From Brachybacterium kimchii (GTDB lineage: Bacteria > Actinomycetota > Actinomycetes > Actinomycetales > Dermabacteraceae): a stretch of 64,000 nt of DNA. The stretch's first letter is position 1; each line of letters begins with the position of its first letter. Location of the stretch: contig NZ_CP097218.1 in the NCBI RefSeq assembly GCF_023373525.1, positions 558,001-622,000 of the forward strand, given 5' to 3'. The translations under genes were made by a program, and so were the position numbers. Shown one piece after another: positions 17,977-28,206 of this stretch. The notes below the pieces were generated by a model. That model was not told the DNA's origin. It saw only the letters and a program-made list of their open reading frames with translations, and made no database searches.

Positions 17977-17982
17977 TAGGCT
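17977..17982 (+). promoter_or_regulatory. -10 element TAGGCT for the DUF3592-like gene
   Basis: TAGGCT ends 8 nt before the GTG at 17991 and no ribosome-binding site lies between, as expected for a leaderless transcript. It supports the GTG as start. Confidence 0.45.
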
Positions 17983-17990
17983 CCGATCCT

Positions 17991-18419
17991 GTGCGCACCG
18001 CCTTCCTCGCCGTCACCTTCGCAGTCGCAGCCCTGATGCTCGGAGCGGCGGCCGTGGTCGCCCTATCGATCTACTCCGGGAACGGCGCGGCTGAGCCTGT
18101 GGAAGTCCATGCCACCGCGACGCAGGTGACCCATTTCAGGCGTGGAACGGTCGTCGTCTTCCGCACGGACCGGGGACTCGAGGACACGGTCTCCGGAGGA
18201 TCCGCGGACGTCGGCGAACACATCACGATCTACCGCTATGGGTCAGGGGAGTACGGATGGGAGCCCCACCCGTCGTCGGCGCCCCTGTGGTTCGCATGTG
18301 GGGCAGCCGCGCTGTGCTTGTCGATGCTGCTCATCGGCCTGGACCAGGTGCGCAGGAGCGTGCGCGCGTCGCGGTTGGAGCTCCGTGACCGACGCCGGGG
18401 CCGACGTCCCGCACCATGA
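17991..18419 (+). CDS. DUF3592-like two-span membrane protein
   Basis: A 142-residue protein with an N-terminal membrane span (AFLAVTFAVAALMLGAAAVVAL), a roughly 60-residue extracytoplasmic beta-rich segment (VHATATQVTHF, TVVVFRTDRG, ITIYRYGSGEYGW) and a second span (LWFACGAAALCLSMLLIGL), then a basic tail. This is the DUF3592 layout; function unknown. GTG was taken as start because it begins directly before the signal-like span. The frame is open upstream without a better start. The 3' end overlaps the convergent GNAT gene by 89 bp. Confidence 0.65.
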   Translation: MRTAFLAVTFAVAALMLGAAAVVALSIYSGNGAAEPVEVHATATQVTHFRRGTVVVFRTDRGLEDTVSGGSADVGEHITIYRYGSGEYGWEPHPSSAPLWFACGAAALCLSMLLIGLDQVRRSVRASRLELRDRRRGRRPAP

Positions 18420-18972
18420 GAACCCGTCGTCCACGCCTCTCGAGCCCCGCCCCGAGCTCGGTCTCGACGAGCCCTCGCTGGAAGGCCGTGTCGAACTCTC
18501 CGCCCTCGACCGTCGAGTCGACGACCCGGAACCCGCAGCGGGCGTAGAAGGGCGCGTTCCACGGCACCTCGGCATAGGTGCGAAGGGTGATCCGCATGTG
18601 GTCCCGTCCCGCAGCCCATGCGCACGACGCCTCCACGAGCCCTCGGCCGATGCCGCGGCGGCCGAAGGCGGGCAGCACCGCCAACTGCTCGAGATGCGCC
18701 TCCGGCCTGTCCCCGCGAGCGGCGGCCCCGTCGATCTCGAGCACGTGCGCGAAGCCGACGACCCGCTCGTCGGCCCCCGCTCCGCCCCCGACGACGGCGA
18801 CCAGCAGGACCCCCGGCTCCGCCGCCCGCGCCTCCCCACTCTCGGCGGAGTCCGGACCGAAGGGCTCCGGACCGAAGAGGTCCGCGAACATGGCATCGCC
18901 CGCGGCCTCGATCGTCTGGAGGCGATCGAGGTCCTCACGCCTCGCCTCGCGGATCCGCACCGTCTCGTCCAT
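18331..18972 (-). CDS. GNAT-family N-acetyltransferase
   Basis: A 213-residue GNAT. It begins VRIREARREDLDRLQTIEA and has the acetyl-CoA motif A in LEQLAVLPAFGRRGIGRGLV and motif B in PFYARCGFRVV. The start at 18972 is supported by TATCGT (18979-18984) six nt upstream, another leaderless-type arrangement. The C-terminal 30 residues run into the convergent membrane-protein gene and look non-conserved. The substrate is unknown. Confidence 0.85.
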   Translation of the reverse strand: MDETVRIREARREDLDRLQTIEAAGDAMFADLFGPEPFGPDSAESGEARAAEPGVLLVAVVGGGAGADERVVGFAHVLEIDGAAARGDRPEAHLEQLAVLPAFGRRGIGRGLVEASCAWAAGRDHMRITLRTYAEVPWNAPFYARCGFRVVDSTVEGGEFDTAFQRGLVETELGAGLERRGRRVLMVRDVGPGVGHGAPTATRARSCAPGPGR

Positions 18973-18978
18973 GCCCGC

Positions 18979-18984
18979 ACGATA
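18979..18984 (-). promoter_or_regulatory. -10 element TATCGT for the GNAT gene
   Basis: On the minus strand TATCGT ends 6 nt before the ATG at 18972, with no Shine-Dalgarno in between. This is a leaderless-type start and decides between this ATG and others further upstream. Confidence 0.4.
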
Positions 18985-19105
18985 GGCGTCGAAGCCGGCG
19001 GCTGACACGCCGTTTCCCGCGCCCTCCATCTGCACCCTCCGCCAGCCCCGGCCCCTTGCGCCCTCGTCGTGCCGCCCGGCCATCCACGCCCCGTCCGGCC
19101 ATTGA

Positions 19106-21622
<2,517 letters not shown>

Positions 21623-21626
21623 CCCC

Positions 21627-22486
21627 GTGACCGCGCCGTCGCGCGCGGCGCGCCGCGTCCTGGCCGCGGTTCCCGGCACTCCCTCGGGCTCCGGGCCGAC
21701 GGGACCGTGGTCGCCGCCGGCCGTGACCCGTCGGGGGCCGAGCGCGTGCAGGACTGGACGGGCATCGTCTCGGTCGCGGCGGGGAGCGTCCACGTCGCCG
21801 CGAACACCGGCCGCGCGCACTCCGTCGCGCTCCGGTCGGACGGCAGCGTCGCCGCGGTCGGCTGGAACACCCATGGCCAGTGCGACGTCGCGGGGTGGAG
21901 CGGAGTCTCGGCGATCGCCGCGGGCTGGCGCAGGACCGTAGGCGTGCGGGAGGACGGCACGGTGCTCGCCGTCGGACGCCGGGACGAGGGCGCGTGCGAC
22001 GTGAGCGCATGGCGCGGCATCGTCGACGCCGCCTGCGGCGACTGGCACACGGTGGGCCTGACCGCTGACGGCACTGCCCGGGCGACGGGGAACAACACCC
22101 GGGGCCAGGGCGCCGTGGGCGGCTGGCGCGATCTCGTCGCCGTCGACGCCGGCCACCTGCACACCGTGGGCCTCACCTCGACCGGTCGTGTGCTCATCGC
22201 CGGCGACACGGGCGATGGTCGGCACGCCGTCAGCGGGTGGGCGGACGTCGTCGCGATCTCCACCGGCAGTCACCACGTCCTCGGACTGCGGGCCGACGGT
22301 CGGGTGCTCGTCGCCGGAGACAGCACGCCGGGCCGGGCGGAGGCCGAGACGTGGGACGACGTCGTCGACCTCGCCGCCGGCCCGCAGCACTCCCTGGCGC
22401 TGCGCGCGGACGGCAGCGTGCTCGCGGCGGGGGATGATGCGTGGGGACAGATGGATGTGGGCGAATGGGTGGTGACCACGAGGTAG
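21627..22486 (+). pseudogene. RCC1-repeat protein with apparent N-terminal frameshift
   Basis: From 21707 (GTG) to 22486 the frame encodes about 259 residues of RCC1-type beta-propeller repeats, with recurring HSVALRSDGSVAAVGWN, HTVGLTADGTARATGNN and HSLALRADGSVLAAGDD. The repeat pattern already starts upstream of that GTG in the same frame (SRHSLGLRADGTVVAAGRD), yet no start codon exists there back to the ligA stop. A GTG at 21627, 4 nt after ligA, opens another frame reading RRVLAAV that would join the repeats if one base were added near 21664-21671. So either a 1-bp deletion has broken the gene, the sequence has an error, or a shortened protein starts at 21707. Function unknown. Confidence 0.6.
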
Positions 22487-22508
22487 GGGGTGGTGCGCGC
22501 CCGCCGGG

Positions 22509-23060
22509 TCAGCCCGCGGCGAGGTCCTGCCGGATCAGGCTGAACAGGAGACTGTCGCGGCGATGCCCCTTGAACGGGATGTGCGAGCGCAGTCTGCCCT
22601 CGAAGCGGAAGCCGGTGCGTTCTGCCACGCGACGGGATGCGACGTTGTCCGGACCGCACGTGATCTCCAGTCGCTCGAGGCCGAGATTGCCGAGCGCCCA
22701 TGCGGCGACCAGACGAACCGCGCGCGTGGATGCTCCTCGTCCTCGCGCATCGGGGGTGAGCCAGTAGTCGATGCTGGCGACGGACCGGCTCTTGTCGATG
22801 CCGTTCACCGTGATCTCGCCGAGCACAGAGCCGTCCACCGCGGCGGTGATCGCGAAGGCGATGCCCACGCCCTCTTCACGCTGGACCTCGTAGCCATGGA
22901 TGCGTTCCACGATCTCGCCGTGGAGCAGCGGGTGCCAGTCGGAGAACCGGAGGAACTCGGGATCGGCGAAGGTCGCCGCGTGGGCAGCCGCGTCGTCAGC
23001 ATGCTCGGCGCGCAGCCGGATCACGCCGTCGGAGAGCGCGGGGCGGGAGATCGAGGACAT
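22509..23060 (-). CDS. GNAT-family acetyltransferase (RimJ/RimL type)
   Basis: A 183-residue protein with the RimJ/RimL-type layout: IRLRAEHADDAAAHA, IDYWLTPDARGRGASTRAVR (acetyl-CoA loop) and CGPDNVASRRVAERTGFRFEG. It likely acetylates a protein N-terminus or an amine; the substrate cannot be read. It ends 23 bp from the convergent RCC1 gene. Confidence 0.88.
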   Translation of the reverse strand: MSSISRPALSDGVIRLRAEHADDAAAHAATFADPEFLRFSDWHPLLHGEIVERIHGYEVQREEGVGIAFAITAAVDGSVLGEITVNGIDKSRSVASIDYWLTPDARGRGASTRAVRLVAAWALGNLGLERLEITCGPDNVASRRVAERTGFRFEGRLRSHIPFKGHRRDSLLFSLIRQDLAAG

Positions 23061-23089
23061 TCCGGCATCCCATCATGCGCGGGAGCGCG

Positions 23090-23377
23090 TCAGCCCAGCC
23101 CCCTCTGACCCGACCAGCGCGCCGCCGCCTCGCGAGCACCGGCCTCGATCAGCGCGCGGATCTCCGGTGTCTCGGGCACAGGGAAGGACACGTAGCCTCC
23201 GCGACCTCCCTCGACGGGGCGCCCGTAGGCCTTGGCAGCGAGCGTGGAATCGGGGAGCAGGCGCACGGTGACGCTCGTGAGCCGGAACTCCTGACCGCGA
23301 CGGATGTCGGTCCACTGCAGTACCTCAGGGACGGCGATGTTGATCGCCAGCGCGCTGACCTCGACGTCTGATGCCAT
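23090..23377 (-). CDS. Hypothetical protein, about 95 aa
   Basis: A 95-residue soluble protein starting MASDVEVSALAINIAVPEVL with a beta-rich middle (FRLTSVTVRLLPDSTLAAKAYG) and a C-terminal helix (IRALIEAGAREAAARW). The codon pattern is that of a real gene. The start at 23377 was chosen over 23425 because the extra 16 residues look random. It lies between the GNAT and recQ genes on the same strand. I do not recognise a family. Confidence 0.6.
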   Translation of the reverse strand: MASDVEVSALAINIAVPEVLQWTDIRRGQEFRLTSVTVRLLPDSTLAAKAYGRPVEGGRGGYVSFPVPETPEIRALIEAGAREAAARWSGQRGLG

Positions 23378-23435
23378 GCCTCTCGCCTCGTCCTGCCTCG
23401 TCGGGTTCGTGGGGATGGAGTGCACGGTATTGCCC

Positions 23436-25691
23436 TCACGCCTCCTGTGCGAGAGCGAGCGGCAGTACCGGCCCGGAGCCCGCGCGGCGCAGCAGCCGGG
23501 CGGCGATCGTCATCGTCCAGCGGGTGTCGATCGCGTCGTCCACGAGCAGGATCGGGGCACCGCCCAGGGCGTCGATCTGCTGCTGGAGCTCGGGGGTGAT
23601 CACGAAGCGGTCCCAGAGGGCGGCGACGCGGAAGGCGCTGTTGCGGGCACCGTTCAGCGGCGCGGCATCGGCGGCGAGGCCGAGCTGGCCGAGGTCCTCC
23701 AGCCGTCCGATGGAGGCGATGCCCGAGGCGAGCGAGCCGACGAGCTGCGGTCGAGTCGTGGAGGGGATCGCGACGACGCCCACGGGGCGCTGCTGCCAGT
23801 CCCACTCCTTCAGGACCTCGATGATCCGCGAGCCGATGTTCTGGGGGACGGGGGAGTCGATGCGCCGGCCGTCCTCGTCGGTGCGCAGGAGGCTGCGCAG
23901 GGGGACCGCCCAGCCCAGGTCGGACATGCGGGCGATCACGCGGCCCTCCTCGCAGCGCTCGCCCTCCGCGATCTTCCCCTTGGGAGCGGCGCCCTGGAGC
24001 CCGCGCATGTGCAGCTGGTCGAGTCCCTGCGGCCACTGCTTGCGGGGCTCGACGGGCACGCCGACGCGGTCCAGGAGGGCCGAGACCTGAGCGTCCGCCG
24101 ATCCCGCCGGGGCGTCGGCCGACGGGTACCAGGATCCCGCGCACACGTCGCAGCGGCCGCAGGGGACGGCCGTGGTGTCGTCGAGCTGGCGGGCCAGGAA
24201 TACCATGCGGCACTGCGCGGGATCCGAGGCGACGACGTCGGGGCCTCTCCCGTCGGAACCAAGGCGCTCGTAGGCGAGCATCGCCTGCTGCTCCTCGCGG
24301 CGGGTGCGGGCCACGTTCTCGTAGCGATCCGCGTCGTACTCCCAAGGGCGGCCCGTCGCGATCCAGCCGCCCTTGACCGCCTCGACGGCGCCGTCGACCG
24401 CGAGGACCTTCAGGAGCAGCTCGAGGGCGGCGCGGCGCACGTCGACGCGCGCCTCGATGGCCGCGGTGCTGAGCGGGGAACCGGCCTCGGCGAGGGCGGT
24501 GAGGACCTGGGAGGCGGAATCCTGCGAGGGCATCGAGGCGGTCGCGAAGTACTCCCAGATCGCGCGGTCCTCGCGGCCGGGGAGCAGCAGGACGTCGGCG
24601 CTGTCGGTGGCGCGGCCCGCGCGGCCGACCTGCTGGTAGTAGGCGACGGGGGAGCTCGGGGCGCCCAGGTGGATGACGAAGCCGAGGTCCGGCTTGTCGA
24701 AGCCCATGCCCAGTGCGCTGGTCGCGGCGAGCGCCTTGATCCGGTTGTCCTTGAGGTCCGCCTCGAGCTGTGCCCGGTCCTCGGCGTCGGTGCGCCCCGT
24801 GTAGGCGCGCACGGGCCGTTCTGGGGTGTTCAGCAGGGCGGCGAGATCCTCGGCCGCGGAGACCGTGAGCGTGTAGATGATGCCGGAGCCCTCGAAGGCG
24901 TCGAGGTGGCGCACCAGGTAGTCGAGGCGGGCGCGATCGTCGGGCAGGGAGAGGCTGCCCAGGCGCAGCGAGTCCCTGGTGAGCGGACCGCGCAGCGTGA
25001 GCACCCCGGGATGCTCGCCCATCGGTGCCGCGTCTGCCGTCGGCCCTCCCTGCGCCGCCACCCCCAGCTGCTCCTCGACGTCGGCGACGACGCGGGAGTT
25101 CGCCGTCGCGGTCGTCGCGAGCACGGGCACCTGCGGGCCGAGCTGGGCGACGAGAACGCGCAGCCGCCGGTAGTCGGGACGGAAGTCGTGGCCCCAGTCG
25201 GAGATGCAGTGCGCCTCGTCGATCACCAGGAGCCCGCAGCGCTCGATCAGGCGGGGGAGCTGCTCGTCGCGGAAACGGGGGTTGACCAGGCGCTCGGGCG
25301 AGACCAGGAGCACGTCGATCTCGTCGGCCGCGAGGGACTGCTCGATCTGCGTCCAGGCCGTCGGGTTCGCAGAGCTGATCGCCTCGGCGCGCACGCCGGC
25401 GCGGGCCGCCGCGGCGACCTGGTCGCGCATGAGGGCGATCAGCGGGGAGACGATCAGAGCCGGGCCCGCGCCGCGCCTGCGCTGCAGCAGAGCGGCCAGG
25501 AAGTAGACGGCGGACTTGCCCCAGCCCGTGCGCTGGACGACGAGCGCCCGGCGATGCTCGTCCACGAGGGCGGCGATCGCCTCGAACTGGCCGGGATGGA
25601 AGGCGGCGTCGGCCCTGCCGGTGAGGTCGCGCAGGGCCTCGAGGGCCTCGGCGTGCAGCTGCGGGTGGGTCTCGGCGGCGCTCGCGGTCAT
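23436..25691 (-). CDS. RecQ-family DNA helicase with C-terminal phosphoribosyltransferase-like domain
   Basis: A 751-residue ATP-dependent 3'-5' DNA helicase. Motif I is RTGWGKSAVYF (about residue 55), motif II is VIDEAHCISDWG (about 170), motif III is LATTATAN, and motif VI is QQVGRAGRATDS. The RecQ zinc cluster is reduced to CGRCDVC plus CRMVF. The last 100 residues hold a PRTase-like stretch with GAPILLVDDAIDTRWTMT, the hallmark PRPP-binding loop. This RecQ-PRTase fusion occurs in actinobacteria; the role of the tail is unknown. No LexA-like box was seen upstream. Confidence 0.9.
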   Translation of the reverse strand: MTASAAETHPQLHAEALEALRDLTGRADAAFHPGQFEAIAALVDEHRRALVVQRTGWGKSAVYFLAALLQRRRGAGPALIVSPLIALMRDQVAAAARAGVRAEAISSANPTAWTQIEQSLAADEIDVLLVSPERLVNPRFRDEQLPRLIERCGLLVIDEAHCISDWGHDFRPDYRRLRVLVAQLGPQVPVLATTATANSRVVADVEEQLGVAAQGGPTADAAPMGEHPGVLTLRGPLTRDSLRLGSLSLPDDRARLDYLVRHLDAFEGSGIIYTLTVSAAEDLAALLNTPERPVRAYTGRTDAEDRAQLEADLKDNRIKALAATSALGMGFDKPDLGFVIHLGAPSSPVAYYQQVGRAGRATDSADVLLLPGREDRAIWEYFATASMPSQDSASQVLTALAEAGSPLSTAAIEARVDVRRAALELLLKVLAVDGAVEAVKGGWIATGRPWEYDADRYENVARTRREEQQAMLAYERLGSDGRGPDVVASDPAQCRMVFLARQLDDTTAVPCGRCDVCAGSWYPSADAPAGSADAQVSALLDRVGVPVEPRKQWPQGLDQLHMRGLQGAAPKGKIAEGERCEEGRVIARMSDLGWAVPLRSLLRTDEDGRRIDSPVPQNIGSRIIEVLKEWDWQQRPVGVVAIPSTTRPQLVGSLASGIASIGRLEDLGQLGLAADAAPLNGARNSAFRVAALWDRFVITPELQQQIDALGGAPILLVDDAIDTRWTMTIAARLLRRAGSGPVLPLALAQEA

Positions 25692-25832
25692 GGGCGTCAG
25701 TGTGTCATCGGGTCATGACATCCCGGTGGGAGATCAGGAGCGATGTGCATGGAGGGCCGCTGGGGAGGAACGGCGGCCGACGCGCCGCCCACGCCGCACC
25801 TCGCGCACGCCGGAGCATTCGTCCCTTGCGCG

Positions 25833-26018
25833 TCACTCGCCCCGGTGCATGCGGTCCGACGTGCTCTCGCCCTCGCGCAGCGGGTCCTCCTTGGTCGCGA
25901 GCGCCTTGCGCATGCGCGCCTCGAGGATCTGGGCCTCCCGGATCGCGGGGTTGTCGGACAGCTCCTCGCCGTCCTCCGGATCATGGGAGTGGAAGTCGAT
26001 GTGGGGGTCCACGGACAT
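25833..26018 (-). CDS. Small acidic hypothetical protein, 61 aa
   Basis: A 61-residue hydrophilic, mostly helical protein: MSVDPHIDFHSHDPEDGEEL, then SDNPAIREAQILEARMRKAL and a Glu/Asp-rich end. The RBS GAAGGTGA is 5 nt before the ATG, and a 14-bp perfect palindrome overlaps its upstream side. It is divergent from the GNAT at 26152. The frame is open far upstream, but only the part after this RBS looks protein-like. Family not recognised. Confidence 0.6.
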   Translation of the reverse strand: MSVDPHIDFHSHDPEDGEELSDNPAIREAQILEARMRKALATKEDPLREGESTSDRMHRGE

Positions 26019-26026
26019 GCGATCAC

Positions 26027-26040
26027 CTTCAGCGCTGAAG
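26027..26040. repeat. 14-bp perfect palindrome upstream of the small gene
   Basis: CTTCAGCGCTGAAG is fully self-complementary, 9 nt before the start at 26018 and partly inside its ribosome-binding region. It could be an operator or a hairpin that hides the RBS. A chance occurrence cannot be excluded. Confidence 0.35.
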
Positions 26041-26139
26041 AGGTATCGGGCTCTCGGGGGCGAGATGCCTGATCCTACGCACACGCTCGCGCGAACGTCC
26101 TGGATCACGCCCCGGTGCACTGGAGCGGCGCGTTCTCGG

Positions 26140-26145
26140 TACGAT
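26140..26145 (+). promoter_or_regulatory. -10 element TACGAT for the GNAT gene
   Basis: TACGAT ends 6 nt before the ATG at 26152, without a ribosome-binding site: a leaderless-type start. Confidence 0.45.
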
Positions 26146-26151
26146 CGATCG

Positions 26152-27000
26152 ATGGCCAGGAAGAGTGCGAAGAACCGGTCCGCGAAGGGCACCGGCACGG
26201 CAGGCGCGGGCCCGAAGCCCCTGGGGCCGACGGCTCTCGTGGAGACCCTGGTGGGCGGCTGGCGCCCGCTGTCGAGACTTGACGTGGGCGGCTTCGCCAT
26301 CCTGCGCTCGCGCGGCATCACCCGTCGCGCGAACAGCATCGTGCCCGTCGACCCGCCCACGGAACCGCAGGCGCTCGAGAACTCTCTCGATCGCGTCCTC
26401 GGCCTCGCCGGTGCGTCCGACGATCCCGTGCTCGTCCGGCTCTATCCCGACAGCGGCCACGCCGCCGTCGACCAGGCGCTCGCCGAACGCGGATTCTCCG
26501 TCGAGGCGCCCTGCGACGTCCTCGAATTGCCGCTCGGCGCGAAGACCCCCGCGCCCGACCCTCGGGCGACGATCAGCATCGGCCCGCTGCCCGACGACTG
26601 GTTCGCCGCATCCTGGCGGCTCTCCCCACGCAGCGGAGAGGGTGCGCGCGAGACGATGCGCGACATCCTCGCCGGGACCCCGGCCGTGCACGTCGGGATC
26701 CCGGCCGAGGGCACTGCAGACGGGGAGGGGCGCGCGGAGCCCACAGCGGTGGGAAGGGCGGCTCTCGTCGACCACGGCCGTACCCGCTCCGCCGTGCTCA
26801 ACCAGATCGCGACCGATCCCGAGCACCGTCGCGAGGGCCTCGCGACCGCAGTCGTTCGCACCCTGGCCGCGGCCTCGCAGGTGCAGGAGGCAGAGCGCGC
26901 GCTCCTCGAGGTCGAGTCCGACAATCCCGCGGCGCTCGCCCTCTACCGGAAGCTCGGCTTCCGGCGCCTGGGCGGCTACCACTACCGGGTCCGGAGCTGA
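26152..27000 (+). CDS. GNAT-family N-acetyltransferase (C-terminal GNAT domain)
   Basis: A 282-residue protein. A Lys/Ala-rich tail is followed by a degenerate N-terminal GNAT-like half (VDQALAERGFSVEAP) and a C-terminal GNAT domain with LNQIATDPEHRREGLATAVV (acetyl-CoA loop) and ALALYRKLGFRRLGGYHYR. Two-domain GNATs of this type are common in actinobacteria. The start is set by the promoter-like TACGAT just upstream; the frame is open far earlier without homology. The 3' end overlaps the convergent methyltransferase gene by 19 bp. Substrate unknown. Confidence 0.85.
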   Translation: MARKSAKNRSAKGTGTAGAGPKPLGPTALVETLVGGWRPLSRLDVGGFAILRSRGITRRANSIVPVDPPTEPQALENSLDRVLGLAGASDDPVLVRLYPDSGHAAVDQALAERGFSVEAPCDVLELPLGAKTPAPDPRATISIGPLPDDWFAASWRLSPRSGEGARETMRDILAGTPAVHVGIPAEGTADGEGRAEPTAVGRAALVDHGRTRSAVLNQIATDPEHRREGLATAVVRTLAAASQVQEAERALLEVESDNPAALALYRKLGFRRLGGYHYRVRS

Positions 27001-27848
27001 GCGCCGGGGACTCGTCCCACCGCGAGCAGATGCGGTGACGCGTCACGGAGACTCCCGTCCATGCTGAATCGTCGTGCGAGACCCATGAGGGCGTCCAGGG
27101 AAGGGTCATCAGCCGGGAGGTGCTCTGCGGCGACGCCGATAGGACCCTCGATCCCGTGCACCTCGACCTCCTCGAGACCTGCGGCGCAGAGTTCCGAGGC
27201 GAGTTCCGCCGATGTGTGGAAGTGGCCGAACGGGAAGGCGACCTCGGTCGCATCGATCCATCCGTCGGCCAGGAGATCCCTCCAGGCGTCGTCCCATTCC
27301 TCGCCCCTGCGCGCATCGTGGTGACCCGCCATCGCTGCCAGATAGGTGTCCGTGAAGGACGAGAGCCGCGAGATGCCGGCCGCCAGGACGGTTCCGCCCG
27401 GCCGGGTGATCCGGCGCGCTTCAGCGAGGGCGCGATCCCGATCGTCGGCGTGCGCCAGGTGATAGAGCGGACCGAGCAGGAGCACGAGGTCCTGCGTGTC
27501 GTCCTCCACGGGCAGCTCCCGGGCATCGCCGATCTGCGCGAAGACCCCGGGGATGCCCTCGGCCAGGCGCACCTGCTCGGGCACTGGATCCACGAGCGTC
27601 ACGACATGGCCCTGCTCCGCCAGGGGAGCGGCGTGGATGCCGGTCGCCCCGCCCACGTCGGCGATGCGCAGCGCGGGTCGGCGGGACGAGTCGACCAGGC
27701 GAGCGATCTCGACCCCGACGATCTCCTGCGTGCGACGGAACTCGAGCACACCGCCCGCGGTGGAGCGGAGTCTTCTCGCCTCCCGCCCGAGCCCGTAGTA
27801 CTCGAGCACCCGGGCATCGATGCGTGCCTGCTGGGGTCGCTGTGTCAT
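26982..27848 (-). CDS. SAM-dependent class I methyltransferase
   Basis: A 288-residue protein. Motif I is LRIADVGGATGIHAAPLA, the acidic end of strand 2 is VTLVDPVPEQ, motif IV is DLVLLLGPLYHL, and the post-I loop is in EARRITRPGGTVLAAGIS. Start 27848 has TACGAT (27855-27860) 6 nt upstream, again leaderless. It is divergent from gatC with 59 bp between. The small-molecule substrate is unknown. Confidence 0.85.
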   Translation of the reverse strand: MTQRPQQARIDARVLEYYGLGREARRLRSTAGGVLEFRRTQEIVGVEIARLVDSSRRPALRIADVGGATGIHAAPLAEQGHVVTLVDPVPEQVRLAEGIPGVFAQIGDARELPVEDDTQDLVLLLGPLYHLAHADDRDRALAEARRITRPGGTVLAAGISRLSSFTDTYLAAMAGHHDARRGEEWDDAWRDLLADGWIDATEVAFPFGHFHTSAELASELCAAGLEEVEVHGIEGPIGVAAEHLPADDPSLDALMGLARRFSMDGSLRDASPHLLAVGRVPGAQLRTR

Positions 27849-27854
27849 CTGCGC

Positions 27855-27860
27855 ATCGTA
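27855..27860 (-). promoter_or_regulatory. -10 element TACGAT for the methyltransferase
   Basis: On the minus strand TACGAT ends 6 nt before the ATG at 27848; no Shine-Dalgarno is present. Confidence 0.4.
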
Positions 27861-27894
27861 GATGGGGCCGGTCCACCCATCCCGCGATCGCCTC

Positions 27895-27900
27895 TAGGAT
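27895..27900 (+). promoter_or_regulatory. -10 element TAGGAT of the gatCAB operon
   Basis: TAGGAT ends 7 nt before the ATG at 27908. Transcription would start at or next to that codon, which favours it over the in-frame ATG at 27899 that overlaps the -10 itself. Confidence 0.55.
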
Positions 27901-27907
27901 GGATGGC

Positions 27908-28204
27908 ATGCCAGCGATCGGACGAGAAGACGTCGCACGCCTCGCCGACCTCGCACGGATCCAGCTCAGTGATGACGAGATCACCCGCTATGCGGGCGAG
28001 TTCGACGCCATCATGGACGCTGTCGCATCCGTCTCCGAGGTCGCCACGGAGGACGTGCCCGCGACCAGCCACCCCATTCCCATGACGAACGTGTTCCGCG
28101 AGGACGTCGTCACCGCGACTCTCACGCAGGAGGAGGCGCTCTCCGGCGCCCCCGAGGCGGAGGACGGTCGTTTCGAGGTCCCGCAGATCCTGGGGGAGGA
28201 GTGA
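27908..28204 (+). CDS. gatC: Asp-tRNA(Asn)/Glu-tRNA(Gln) amidotransferase subunit C
   Basis: A 98-residue GatC, the small subunit that wraps around GatA and holds it to GatB. It has [20 protein letters not shown] near the N-terminus and the conserved end VPQILGEE. The start is decided by the -10 just upstream. It is the first gene of gatCAB, with the gatA start 2 bp after its stop. Confidence 0.95.
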   Translation: MPAIGREDVARLADLARIQLSDDEITRYAGEFDAIMDAVASVSEVATEDVPATSHPIPMTNVFREDVVTATLTQEEALSGAPEAEDGRFEVPQILGEE

Positions 28205-28206
28205 GC

